A stretch of 64,000 nt of DNA, taken from Rhineura floridana. Taxonomy: Eukaryota; Chordata; Lepidosauria; Squamata; Rhineuridae. The notes under the pieces are model-generated. The model made no database searches, was not told where the DNA came from, and saw only the letters and a list, made by a program, of their open reading frames with translations. The position numbers and the translations under genes were made by a program. Each line of letters begins with the position of its first letter. Positions within the stretch are counted from its first letter, which is position 1. Shown piece by piece: positions 51,275-61,255 of this stretch. The stretch spans positions 7,011,001 through 7,075,000 of the forward strand of contig NC_084480.1 in the NCBI RefSeq assembly GCF_030035675.1, read 5' to 3'.

Positions 51275-51448
51275 TAGAAGATCTTCCTCTTCTCCCAGGC
51301 ATTTTAGCATGGGTTTTTAAATTGCTTCTTAAAAATGTGTTTTTAAATTTGTATATTTGTTTTTACTGTTTTTAATTGTTGTAAACCACCCAGAGAGCTT
51401 TGGCTATGGGGTGGAATACAAATGCAATGAATAAATGAATAGAGGAAA
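51275..51448 (+). mobile_element. L2-like LINE 3' UTR
   Basis: GCATTTTAGCATGGGTTTTT, TTGTAAACCACCCAGAGAGC TTTGG and GGGGTGGAATACAAATGCAA TGAATAAATGAAT. Confidence 0.7.
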
Positions 51449-51559
51449 AAGAGGAAAAAATATGTCAAAGCAGGTGCTGAAAAACAAACCAGAAAACAGA
51501 AGAATGCTATTATTATTATTGTAATAACAATGGGGAGTTTCAGCTCACCCATAAATCTT

Positions 51560-51800
51560 AGTGGAGGTTGGTCCCTTAGGACAAGGGGGAAGGGTCACCA
51601 CCCCACCATACTCAATCTATTCTCAGCCAGCCCTCGATTGCCTGCCTCCTTGTTGGCAACCACTCAAGGGGATAGCACTGGCTATCATTAGTCTCAGCTT
51701 TGCCCTTGCAGATCTCAACAGGGAGGAGGATGGGGAGAAATGTACAACTGGTTCAGCCATCATTGGCTCTGGCTCCACCTACTGTTGGCCTCCCTGCCGT
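51560..51800 (+). repeat. Interspersed repeat family F
   Basis: AGTGGAGGTTGGTCCCTTAG GACAAGG, CACCCCACCATACTCAATCT, GATTGCCTGCCTCCTTG and GCTCTGGCTCCACCTACTGT TGGC. Confidence 0.6.
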
Positions 51801-52350
51801 ACGTCACACCAGTCCCCTCCACTGGCCAGTTCTTCTTCTGCTTCTTGTTCTTCCTTTCCTTTGCCTCATCCCTTTTGGACGTGATATGGAGGAAGACGTA
51901 TACATGTCACACTCTGCCCTGAAATGCTGGTGAATCTTGTCAGGAGCGGTGAGGGCTGGAAGCATAGCAAGTGAACATAGAACTGAATGAGCCTGACTTG
52001 GTTGACTTTTTCATTTGTTCCAAAACAAATGCCAAGAAGAACAAATAGGTCATCTTCACACCCCATTTGTCACTCATATGGGGTGGGAGGCTTACCTTCT
52101 CTGGCAGCAGCAAGCTTCTCCTTGGGATTGTCTCCTGGGGGTTGCCATTTTATTGATCCGGGCATAAATAAAAAGGGATCTTTGCCTTCTACACCTTATG
52201 GTGAATTCAGAAGATTCTTTCCTGGGCTGGGAAGTGCCTTCAGGCTGCAGACTTACTCCACCCACTAAAGGTGCTCATTGGCTATCCCTGACCTGGAAGC
52301 ACAATGACAACCTCCAGGTCAGAATGAGACTTTGCCCAGGCAGCATATGC
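51801..52350. other. Unassigned sequence
   Basis: Nothing recognised; three overlapping plus-strand frames at 51561-51933 are antisense-like shadows with no domain. Confidence 0.3.
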
Positions 52351-52354
52351 ATCT

Positions 52355-52985
52355 CCTGGTCGCCTCATCTCAAAAAGGATATTATAGAGTTGGAAAAGGT
52401 TCAGAAGAGGGCAACCAGAATGATCAAGGGGATGGAGCGACTCCCTTACGAGGAAAGGTTGCAGCATTTGGGGCTTTTTAGTTTAGAGAAAAGGCGGGTC
52501 AGAGGAGACATGATAGAAGTGTATAAAATTATGCATGGCATTGAGAAAGTGGATAGAGAAAAGTTCTTCTCCCTCTCTCATAATACTAGAACTCGTGGAC
52601 ATTCAACGAAGCTGAATGTTGGAAGATTCAGGACAGACAAAAGGAAGTACTTCTTTACTCAGCGCATAGTTAAACTATGGAATTTGCTCCCACAAGATGC
52701 AGTAATGGCCACCAGCTTGGACGGCTTTAAAAGAAGATTAGACCAATTCATGGAGGACAGGGCTATCAATGGCTACTAGCCATGTTGGCTGTGCTCTGCC
52801 ACCCTAGTCAGAGGCAGCATGCTTCTGAAAACCAGTTGCCGGAAGCCTCAGGAGGGGAGAGTGTTCTTGCACTCGGGTCCTGCTTGCGGGCTTCCCCCAG
52901 GCACCTGGTTGGCCACTGTGAGAACAGGATGCTGGATGGGCCACTGGCCTGATCCAGCAGGCTCTTCTTATGTTCTTATGTTCTT
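52355..52985 (+). mobile_element. CR1-like LINE (family K), best-preserved 3' end
   Basis: An uninterrupted ORF2 C-terminus of about 140 codons ends at 52779: IIELEKVQKRATRMIKGMER, LPYEERLQHLGLFSLEKRRV, RGDMIEVYKIMHGIEKVDRE, KFFSLSHNTRTRGHSTKLNV, GRFRTDKRKYFFTQRIVKLW NLLPQDAV. This LEKVQRRATK...YEERL..LGLFSLEKRR...FFTQR...WN.LP pattern is the CR1/L3-group C-terminal domain after RT. The 3' UTR follows (GGCTATCAATGGCTACTAGC) and ends in (ATGTTCTT)n-type repeats at 52970-52985. 5' truncated at about 52355, where element sequence starts at CTGGTCGCCTCATCTC. The intact frame makes it the youngest LINE in the window. Confidence 0.92.
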
Positions 52986-53000
52986 GCCAAATTTTAAACC

Positions 53001-53145
53001 AATGGAGGCTGGTTCATTAGGCTGAATGGATCACTACCCCACCAACCTTAATCTGCTCTCAGGCAGCCTTCACCTGCCTGCCTTCTTACTTACATCAAGT
53101 CCAGGGGGTGACACTTGCTGTCAACTTCCTCCTCCTTCGTCTCAT
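53001..53145 (+). repeat. Interspersed repeat family F, partial
   Basis: AATGGAGGCTGGTTCATTAG GC, ACTACCCCACCAACCTTAAT CTGC and CACCTGCCTGCCTTCTTACT TACATC. Confidence 0.6.
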
Positions 53146-53149
53146 TCGT

Positions 53150-53232
53150 GAAGCAAGCATAGCCAATGGCCAAGGATGCTGGGAGTTGTAGTTCAGCAAC
53201 ATGTGGAGGGCCAAAGGTTTTCCACTCCTAGT
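53150..53232. mobile_element. Right half of an M6 element
   Basis: AAGCATAGCCAATGGCCAAG, GCTGGGAGTTGTAGTTCAGC AACATG and GGAGGGCCAAAGGTTTTCCA C. Confidence 0.65.
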
Positions 53233-53255
53233 TTACTAGTCTACTAGTTGTCGGA

Positions 53256-53598
53256 GGTAGGGCTGCCAGGCTCAGGGCCTGAGACTGATCCTGTATCCTT
53301 AGGAGAAGAGAAAGTCAGCCAAGTGCAGGTGTTCTTGCAACCCTGTAATGGGAAAAACCACAAGGTGGAATTCTCCCTTCCTCCTGCACAACCTTTAAAG
53401 ATGCAGAAGACCTCTTGAAGGCTGGGCCTGGCAACCAAGAGGTCTTCTGTATCTTTAAAAGTAGTGCAGGGGGAAGGAAGAATTCCACCTTATGGTTTTT
53501 TCCCACTACAGTGTTGCAAGAACGCCTGCACTTGGCTGACTTTCTCTTCTCCTAAAGATACAGGATCATTCTCAGGCCATGAACCTGACAACCCTAGT
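53256..53598. mobile_element. Long palindromic MITE M3, full copy with 8 bp flanks
   Basis: TAGGGCTGCCAGGCTCAGGG to GAACCTGACAACCCTA, 343 bases. Flanks are GTCGGAGG (53248-53255) and GTTGGAGG (53599-53606), 7 of 8 identical. It lies within family K LINE sequence, which resumes at 53599 (GTTGGAGGCAGTATGTTTCT). Complementary arms again give paired open frames on both strands (53315-53506 and 53464-53730). Confidence 0.88.
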
Positions 53599-53772
53599 TG
53601 GAGGCAGTATGTTTCTGAATGCCAGTTGCTGGGAATCGCAGGTGAAGAGAGCGCTGCTGCACTTAGAACCTGCTTTCAGACTTCCCACATGCATCCGGCT
53701 GGCCACTGTGACAACAGGAAACTGGTCTAGATGGGCCTTTGTCCTGGTCCAGCAGGCTGTTATGTTCTTAAG
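53599..53772 (+). mobile_element. CR1-like LINE (family K) 3' end
   Basis: GGCAGTATGTTTCTGAATGC, CAGTTGCTGGGAATCGCAGG, CTGGCCACTGTGACAACAGG and TCCAGCAGGCTGTTATGTTC. Confidence 0.8.
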
Positions 53773-54495
53773 ACCTGGCTTGCCCTTCCTCTTCTGGCTC
53801 AGTTTGCTTGCTCCTTCCCAACAGCAGCCTATGGTTCAGCTCCAACATGGGCATACCCTAAAGTATCAGTGCTGTTCTTTTTTTGTAGTGATTGTACACT
53901 GAGGGTTAATAACAAGACCAGCCAGGTGATGAGCCCGTGTATGATTGATTTCCATTTGCTCTCCCCTTGCAGTCGCTTTAAGCACACATTTAGTACTCCT
54001 AGCCATGCATTATAAATATTTATTTATGTATTTATATTTTATGCTTTTACAGGCCAGTAAAAAGAGGAAAATAACCGAACAAGTTTACAGGCAGTTACTT
54101 CAGTGCTTAATGGAAGTCATAATCAGCAAGTATCCTGCTTGGTGGAAGCTCCGGAGCATTGTGGTTCTAAACAGCATTTACAGTCAGCGGAGGCCAGTTG
54201 GCTGCCTGGAGCGTAATTCACCAAGCTCTGGAAACTCCTTTCATTTCTAAGTAAATTGTTTGCCTGTCTCTTTACAAATATTTCCATTCCTCCTTACAAC
54301 TCGCTCATGACCCTAACATTACCTTTGAATTTCATTGCAGGGTCAGATGCTCTATCTGCCTGTTTGAGATACTTAGGCATCTCGCCATCACAGTGTGCCT
54401 ATCTTCTTGTATGTACAGCTCATAGTGTTATATGGTGATACAGAATGGCGTACAAAAGACAGAAGGTTGCATCTGACTGACAGCACAGTACTAAC
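53773..54495. other. Unassigned sequence with acceptor-like site and open frame
   Basis: TTTTATGCTTTTACAG at 54037-54052 resembles a splice acceptor. It is followed by 65 codons without stop (54053-54247; begins ASKKRKITEQVYRQLLQCLM, then EVIISKYPAWWKLRSIVVLN) to TAA. No family recognised and no other exon evidence. Confidence 0.3.
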
Positions 54496-54496
54496 C

Positions 54497-54768
54497 AGTG
54501 GAGGCTGGTCTATTAGGGCAAGTGGAGGGATGCCCCACCAACTTCAGTCTGCCCTCACCCAACCCCCATCTGTCTGTCTTTTTACTTACAATCGGCCAGC
54601 TTCTTCTCCCTAAGCCTTAGTGTTATCCCTTGTAGACCTCAGCAGGGAGAAGGATGGGGGTGGAGGCAGAGGTGGAATTTGTAGGCTCCGCTTGTCATTG
54701 CTCCACCTACAGTTTGGGCTGCCTGCTTTCCCACCCATCAGCCTCAATGGGCACCAGGCACCATTGAT
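54497..54768 (+). repeat. Interspersed repeat family F, longest copy
   Basis: AGTGGAGGCTGGTCTATTAG GGC, GATGCCCCACCAACTTCAGT, ATTGCTCCACCTACAGTTTG and CTCAATGGGCACCAGGC. Confidence 0.65.
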
Positions 54769-54781
54769 CCTAACCATGTAT

Positions 54782-54897
54782 CAGAGTGTGGGAAAGTTAC
54801 TTTTTTGAACTACAACTCCCGTCAACCCAATCCAGTGGCCATGCTGGCTGGGGCTGATGGGAGCTGTAGTTCAAAAAAGTAACTTTTCCAAGCTCTG
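54782..54897. mobile_element. hAT-type MITE, family M1, perfect 8 bp duplication
   Basis: CAGAGTGTGGGAAAGTTACT to AGTAACTTTTCCAAGCTCTG, 116 bases; CCATGTAT at 54774-54781 and 54898-54905. Very close to the 46380 copy across the whole length. Confidence 0.96.
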
Positions 54898-54904
54898 CCA
54901 TGTA

Positions 54905-55013
54905 TAATCTATTGAATTCAGTGGGGCATACACCCAGGTAAGTGGGGTTAGGTTTGCAGCCTAAGGCAATATTGGATTAGCACTGGGAATATATTAGTAT
55001 AAGGCAGCTTCCT
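54905..55013. repeat. M4 fragment followed by SINE S1 tail
   Basis: TTGAATTCAGTGGGGCATAC ACCCAGGTAAGTG is the M4 centre and arm; AGTATAAGGCAGCTTCCTAG at 54994 is an S1 tail. Confidence 0.5.
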
Positions 55014-55490
55014 AGGTATGTATGCATGTATGTTTGCCTGGGACACTCTGAGGATCAAGAGCTCTTTCTCTTCAAGCAAAATTCAAGGGAAATGTATGTG
55101 CAGGTTCCTCCTGAAGTAGCACACCTGAGAACATGCATCATTTTGGGAAATTGCTAGAATACAATAGGGGGCAATCTGAAACCTTACTACTTCAAAATGT
55201 TTCAAGTTTCCCATATCATTAAGGGGTAGATGAGATAAGTCTGTTCTGACTTCCAGAATTTCTTAGAGGGCTTCTCTGTATCTCTCACTTGTGATTGGAC
55301 TTTGCCTGAAGCCCAATTCAAAGCCAATATATGAGCTACACCAAAGCAATGTTTTGTCCTACTGTGATAGTGGTGGTGGTGGTGGACATCACTTGTCCAG
55401 TGTTGTAAATACCATTGACCTCTTAGAGACTTCACTGTGGGGAGTCCTTATCCAGTCATAATTTCAGCCCTCATCTTATAAATTATCTAC
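55014..55490. other. Unassigned sequence
   Basis: Contains a (GGT)n run at 55370-55383; otherwise nothing recognised. Confidence 0.35.
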
Positions 55491-55491
55491 A

Positions 55492-55778
55492 TTTTATTTA
55501 TTTATTTTATTTATTATTTGATTCATATCCTGTCCTTCCTCCCAGCAGCAGCCCAGGGCAGCAAACAGAAACGCTAAAAGCACTTTAAAACATCATAAAA
55601 AGATCTTGAAATACATTAAAACAAAACGTTTAAAACATTTTTTTAAAAAAAGCTTTAAAAACACCTTTTTTAAAAAACAGGGTTAAAACATATTATTAAA
55701 TAAAACATTAAAAGCAATTCTAACACAGACACAGACTGGGATAGGTCTCAACTTAAAAGGCTTGTTGAAAGAGGAAAG
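55492..55778 (-). mobile_element. L2-like LINE 3' UTR
   Basis: Complement of the terminus: ATTTATTTATTTTATTTATT, TTCATATCCTGTCCTTCCTC CCAGCAGCAGCCCAGG, AGCACTTTAAAACATCATAA, and ACAGACACAGACTGGGATAG with ACTTAAAAGGCTTGTTGAAA GAGG. Same order as 24.9 and 62.2 kb. Confidence 0.85.
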
Positions 55779-55984
55779 AGAAAACATTTTGGAAAATGAA
55801 TAGAGAATGGAGTAGGCAGATAATCCTTGCTCCCACCCTTGGCACCCTAGCTCCATCTCCCCAACATTCCTGTGCGGAGGGTAGACAGCTAAGTGTGTTA
55901 AAAGGGGTAGCTAATCACCAGTTGCTCATGGGTAGCCACTCAATGAATGGAAGAGTGAGGTGGAAGGGATGGGTGAATTTCCCC
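55779..55984. other. Unassigned sequence
   Basis: Nothing recognised. Confidence 0.3.
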
Positions 55985-56213
55985 TAATGCATTTATGTAT
56001 GTTGTTTTCACTAATATATGCATTTTCATACACACTTTATCCTAGTACATGCACTTTTGTAATTAAGTGGCTGGACAGCTGCAATGCAAAATTCAGAGAA
56101 GTGTGAACTTCAAAGGAGGTCTGTGTTTTGGCTTGCATATTGTTTTGCGAAGTGCAAATTAGTATATTCATGTTTAAATATGAACTGAATCAAATTTCTA
56201 CCCTACCCCTATG
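55985..56213 (-). repeat. AT-rich interspersed repeat, family A
   Basis: Complement of the left half of family A: GTTTTCACTAATATATGCAT, AGGTCTGTGTTTTGGCTTGC ATATTGTTTTGCGAAG, and TATGAACTGAATCAAATTTC TACCC. Confidence 0.7.
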
Positions 56214-56324
56214 GACACCTTAGCATGCAATGTCAGGGACAAGATCAGGAATCCTGTCCCTGCTTCGTCTTCCACATGTCTGAAGAATTTCCCCACTTGT
56301 GTGAAGAAGGCTCTAGATCAGGGG

Positions 56325-56425
56325 TCTAGATGCAGAGGAAGTACAACTCCCATCACACCAGACCATAAGCCAAGCTGGCTGGGCAAGCAGTAGTTCGGCA
56401 ACATCTAGATGGCTACAGGTTATTC
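56325..56425. mobile_element. Palindromic hAT-type element M6, diverged
   Basis: AGTACAACTCCCATCACACC, AGCCAAGCTGGCTGGGCAAG and CAGTAGTTCGGCAACATCTA. Confidence 0.55.
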
Positions 56426-56460
56426 ACTTCTGCTCTAGAAATATGGAGAACTGTGCTGGG

Positions 56461-56640
56461 AAGGGCTGTAGCTCAGTGGTAGAGCATCTACTTGGCACAC
56501 AGAAGGTCCCTGGTTCCATCCGTGGTATCACCAGGTAGGGCTGAGAAAATCCCTTACCTGCATCCCTGGAGAACCACAGCCAATCATTGTAGGCAATAGT
56601 GGTCTAATTCCATACAAGGTAGCTTCTATGGCTACCTTCT
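56461..56640 (+). repeat. tRNA-derived SINE S1, full length
   Basis: GGGCTGTAGCTCAGTGGTAG AGC head, B-box GGTTCCATCC, ATCACCAGGTAGGGCTGAG, CATCCCTGGAGAACCACAGC and ATACAAGGTAGCTTC. Confidence 0.85.
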
Positions 56641-56695
56641 CCTGGGCTCCTGCTGGGAGAAAGGGTGGGATATAAATCAAATAAATAAATAAAAT
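56640..56695 (+). mobile_element. L2-like LINE terminal tail
   Basis: GGGCTCCTGCTGGGAGAAAG GGTGGGATATAAATC and AAATAAATAAATAAA. Confidence 0.75.
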
Positions 56696-56734
56696 GTGTC
56701 TGTGTCTATGCCAGAGAAATTTTCCCATTCAAAT

Positions 56735-56820
56735 ATCTTGGATTTAACTTAAATTCCTGCACTGAACTCAATGGTCTTATAGGCCCCTTCCAACTTTATT
56801 GTTCTCTGATTCTATGATCT
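56735..56820 (+). mobile_element. CR1 LINE terminal tail
   Basis: AACTCAATGGTCTTATAGGC CCCTTCCAACTTTATTG and the terminal TCTGATTCTATGATC. Confidence 0.85.
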
Positions 56821-58635
56821 TTTGGCCTCTCTTGAAATTCTTCCAGTGTTTTACCAGAGGAGGGACTATCTTTCACGATGAACTTCTCTTTATTTCTAAT
56901 TTCTTTCTAAATTTCTAATTTATTTAGGAACTACACCATATAGTACATACATGTTTATAAGTAATCCTACAAGCTAATGACAATGATACATTTTGATAAA
57001 AATCCAGGGGTTACAAAATCTTCACATAAAGGGCCCCTCCAGGCTGATGCTTTATCGTGGGAGCATTCTACAACATGTTTTTCAACAAAGTAATAGCGCT
57101 TTAGTGGTGGATTTATCTTGCTTTAGTTTGTGCTGTAATGCTTCCTGGATGCTAACACATTATTGCTGTCCAGAGATGTTATAGCACAGCGAAAGAAAGA
57201 CAAAAGATAAATTTCAGCAGGAAGGTACAGGATGTGCACTGACTGGAAATGAAGCTGTGTGACCCCCCAAAAAACTCTGACAGGCGCAAAAGGTACTGAA
57301 ACGAGGATAAAGTGTAACTGTCCTGATAGCATCATGAGCACAAATAATCATGAATGCACACTAAAAAGGCGGATCTGGAAATGCCTGAATATGTGGAAGC
57401 AGATTTTCCTGCTATTGCAGAGGGCTCATCGGGCATCGAAGGAGAAATTAAACATTCCAGCAGCAACACCATAGCAAAATACGGAAGAATCCACACTGAA
57501 TCAGGCAACTCTCTCTAGATCACCTTCAGGTCTCATGGGTCAAAGCTGGTGAGATTCTATCACTGGAGCACAGTCACTCTGTCACCACTTTTTTTGACTA
57601 ACCGGCTGATTTGGCAGTGCACCATTGCTTACTATGGGGCTTATATATTTTAGCTTCAAATTTGCTAGTATTCATTATTCATTTTTTAAAGACAGGATAA
57701 TTTACATTTCCTGATTGGAAGCCAGGGATTATTCATCATCACCCTCCATATCTCCTATAAAGATGATAAATGAAGGTATATTAACTGAACCTTAAAACAA
57801 TATAATGCATGGAGGGTTTTTTTTTCCCCCTTAAAAGTTTTGTCGAGCTGCATTTCCGTTGTAATTAGTTTACTGCTTGTTGTTCTTTTTAATCAAACCC
57901 TGTTAAGCAGCCGTCAGAATGTGAACTGATTTCCAGAGGGGTAAAAAACCAAGAGAGTAAGAACACAGAGAGAGAGAGAGAGAGAGAATGTAATGTGTTC
58001 CAGCCTTCTCTTGCATTTTGTTTATCACTGCAAAAATAACCAGGATATTATGTAACTGCAGCATGTAGATAAATAAATAATCACGTTCAGCACTGATGAA
58101 GTAAATCAGCTAACTCTGGGGAGGAGAGACTTGCCCAAAGGGTCTAGTAATGAGCTACACAATTGCTCCCCCCAACAGACTCTTAAGAAAAGAACAGGAA
58201 AAGGAAGAAAAGAGATTTGCAAAGCGCCATCATAACTATGCCTATATCAAGTTACACGTGCCATTTCAAATTGTCTTAATTTCTTCTCCCAAACCACCAT
58301 GCGGGTTTTTTTTTTAAAAAAATGTTTTTAATGTGCTTTTGAAAAGTTTTGCAGATCCATCTAACATAAGGGCATCACGGTGTGCAAGCAGACCCGCTAC
58401 TTCCTGAGCATGAGCAAATATTAACAACGAGTAAGCAGAAATCTATTCCTCTGCACAACTTTGAATAATCCAGTGTCTCTGGACAGAGAAGGAATCTTTA
58501 GGCAATTTAGAGCACTTTAGTTTGGGTGGGGGGAGATGACTATGCAGAAACATTATAGAGGTTTATGTAAATAGGCATGTTGTGTGTGGGGGGGGAATCA
58601 TGAAGATAAGCCCTCCCCTTTGCATCTCATTAGAA
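56821..58635. other. Longest low-repeat stretch; candidate conserved non-coding DNA
   Basis: A possible old element starts at 57031 (GGGCCCCTCCAGGCTGATGC TTTATCG). From about 57600 to 58450 no repeat is recognised apart from (GA)n at 57969-57987 and T/A runs near 58310. The texture (TGATTGGAAGCCAGGGATTA, TTGTAATTAGTTTACTGCTT, GTTAAGCAGCCGTCAGAATG) is even and AT-moderate, as in conserved developmental enhancers. That is a guess until aligned. Confidence 0.35.
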
Positions 58636-58710
58636 CAGCCTTCGCCAACCTGGTACTCTCTGGATGTTTTGCATTCCAAATCCCATCAATCCCAGCCAGC
58701 ATGGCCATGA
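58636..58710. mobile_element. Left half of an M2-type element
   Basis: CAGCCTTCGCCAACCTGGTA, GATGTTTTGCATTCCAAATC and CCCAGCCAGCATGGCCATGA. Confidence 0.65.
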
Positions 58711-58711
58711 A

Positions 58712-58815
58712 TGTTCACCTAATGAAAAAGGCTGCCTCGGAAGGAGTTGAGCTCATTAGAGCTTTCAAGCAGAGGCTGGATGACCAGCTATCTGGGATGC
58801 TGGACCTGTAGATTT
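58712..58815 (+). mobile_element. CR1 LINE ORF2 C-terminal scrap
   Basis: Reads EGVELIRAFKQRLDDQLSGM LDL, matching the CR1 ...FKQRLD.HLEGML segment; the terminal UTR is missing. Confidence 0.7.
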
Positions 58816-59013
58816 GTTAGGCTGCCCCTTCGTGATTCCAGATTATTCCTTACCCAGCCCTATGTGCTGTCTTTTATCCCAACACGGGTCTCCTTGGCAC
58901 TTCCCTGGTCTGCCTTATCCTATTTATTTATTTATTGTCCATTCCAGCTGGAAGAACTCTGTATCTAAGAACTGGTGCCTGGATTTGCTTTTTTCCTCCT
59001 CCCTCCCATTCAT

Positions 59014-59126
<113 letters not shown>

Positions 59127-59500
59127 TAAGCTTGAAAACACACTGCCTCAATATCAGTGTATCTGGGAGCCTTTTTCCAGTTGAAGTGCAGAATTGAAAT
59201 GCTTTAAATAAATCAAAAATTGTATAGTGCCTTGCAGCCAGTGGATGTTGGCTTCCTGTCAATGCCATCTTGGCCTGACTCCTCCACTTATGTCTCCCTG
59301 TCTTGAGGAACAACCTGACACTTTTCAGACTTGTGCATATAGAGAACCTATTGTACAGCAATGTTCCAGCTATCTAGAAACTCTATACACCTTCATCGTG
59401 TAGCCCGTTCTGTTCTTCTGGCTTTCTGTTTAGGGCTGTAAACCTGATTGTTTGTCCCCACCCTCATCTTTCTTTCCCTTCCCCAACTCACCCATCCTTC
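59127..59500. other. Unassigned sequence
   Basis: Nothing recognised. Confidence 0.35.
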
Positions 59501-59508
59501 CTCTATCA

Positions 59509-59626
59509 CATCCTTTCCCAACCTTTGGATCCCCAAATGTTGCTGGACTACAATCCCCATCATTCCTGACCATTGGCCATTCTGGCTGGGGCTGTAGTTT
59601 AGGAACCCAAAGGTTGGGAAAGGCTG
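59509..59626. mobile_element. hAT-type MITE, family M2
   Basis: CATCCTTTCCCAACCTTTGG to CCAAAGGTTGGGAAAGGCTG with interior GGACTACAATCCCCATCATT. Flanks CTCTATCA and CTCCAGCA agree at 6 of 8 bases, so this copy is probably older than 12345-12482. Confidence 0.8.
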
Positions 59627-60655
59627 CTCCAGCACATTGTTAGACCATGCCAAAAGTTCACAATCTCCCCTCCTTCATTCACAACCATCATGTTCTTTCT
59701 GTAACTCGAAGTTTTTTTCCCCATCATTGGTCTAAAAAGCAACATATAGTTTATTGTCCAGACACAATTTCATTTTTATTGCCCAAATTACAGCTCATTG
59801 ATTAGCAGATGCTGGGCAGGAAATCTTGCTGGTCAGTTAATCACCTTCCTGCTGTTGAAATTAACTAATAGCTGAAGCAATATAACCAAAGACCAATATA
59901 GACTCTTCCAGCAACTGGTAGGAAATCAACTTTCTGCTCTTCTCATACCTCCCTGCATGAGTGAAAATGAGATAGACAATAACAACTACTTATAATAGAT
60001 CTGAAAGATCTCTCGCAACAGGGAGGTGTCAAGGAAAATGAAGTAGGCATTGCACACCAGGAAGGGTTACTGCTTGTTTCAGAAAGAACAGAGGTATCCC
60101 TCATTCTAAACGCTGCTGAATTTCCATCTTCTTGAGTTTATTTTGAAAGCAACTTTTTCATTGGAATATTCACCAACTTATCCTCCTTTTTTACCCTCTT
60201 TGCATTATTTTAGCTCTGCTGTGGTTAAATACTAGCCAGAAATTAAGATTCCCATCATGCTTTGCCATATTTTAGGATGTACCAAGCATAAATCAGCAAG
60301 CAAGCAAAAAGCCTTCTGGAAATGTATAAGAGAGAGAGAGATGAAGAGGTATTTTGACAGAGCCTGAATTGGCCTTTATTATTTAGGACTGAAAATTGAG
60401 TTCCTAAAAAAATGGTCCTGTTAATGTGGGACAGGAGATTCAATGCACAGATTCAAATTTTCAAATACTCCTCCTCCCTCTAAATTTGCTTCAGCTGTAG
60501 TGAATATATGCCTTCTTGGCCCATTCATGTTGTTCTGTGTTGAATGATGATGATGATGATGATGATACTATCCTCTGCCAATTTGTGAGAAACCTATGGA
60601 AGGAGAGAGATAATTTTAGATAAATCCTCAAGGGTGGGTTCCTGGGGGTTCTGGC
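59627..60655. other. Unassigned, mostly unique sequence
   Basis: (GAT)n at 60545-60568. The segment 59700-60280 shows no repeat. No gene recognised. Confidence 0.35.
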
Positions 60656-60660
60656 ATGCT

Positions 60661-61255
60661 TGTCATGCCCCCCTCAGAGGACTCATCCAAGGAGGAAGAG
60701 GAACGGGAGACCGCAGACCCAGGAGAGGGACCAAGCAAGGAGACAGCTCAGGATCCTTCGCCAGGCCAGGGGCAAGCCCCTGAGGAAGCCCACCTGTCTG
60801 AGTCGGGAAGCGACCAGGAAGCTGCCCCTTCCCCAGCAGAGAGAAGACACCAACTGGTGTTGCAGCAACGAAAGCCATCAGCGCGATTAAGGAGCAGGAG
60901 ACCTCACAGGAACACAGGCTGATTGTAAGCACCTGGGCTCGCACACCGAGCATAAAAGACTGGAAGGAAAGGGAGACTTCTTGCTAGAGTCAATGTCAAG
61001 TCTTGCTGCAAACATTGCTCCGGCTCCCCTGTTGACCCAGGCCTTGGATCCTGCCCTGCCTGGTCGGATCTCTTGGTTTCTGGACCTTTGGACTACCTTA
61101 AGGACTTGACTCCCCTGCATCCTCCTTCTGTGCTTCCCAAATGGTAAACATGCTGGCTGGCTCCTGCTTCCTCCTGCCTAGCAGATTTATGGTCTGGCCA
61201 GTGTCTGGTATCTGTTAATTAGGTGCTAGCCGCTGTGAACCTACCATGTTTGACA
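60661..61255 (+). mobile_element. Solo LTR fossil with 5 bp duplication
   Basis: 595 bases starting TGTCATGCCC and ending CATGTTTGACA: TGTCA...TGACA termini. ATGCT lies directly on both sides (60656-60660 and 61256-61260). A TATA-like GCATAAAAGAC occurs at 60950-60960. Five-base duplications fit Ty3/gypsy-type LTR elements or retroviruses. No internal region is attached, so this is a single LTR left by recombination. The matching flanks suggest moderate age. The acidic open frame at 60656-60922 lies in the LTR and is not taken as a gene. Confidence 0.8.

Noticed and set aside
52198-52779. 193-codon open frame as a host gene
   Set aside because: From about 52355 it is the CR1-group ORF2 C-terminus, followed by that LINE's 3' UTR.
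60656-60922. Acidic 88-codon open frame (SSKEEEERET...)
   Set aside because: Contained in the solo LTR apart from its first five bases (the flanking ATGCT); composition bias explains the lack of stops.
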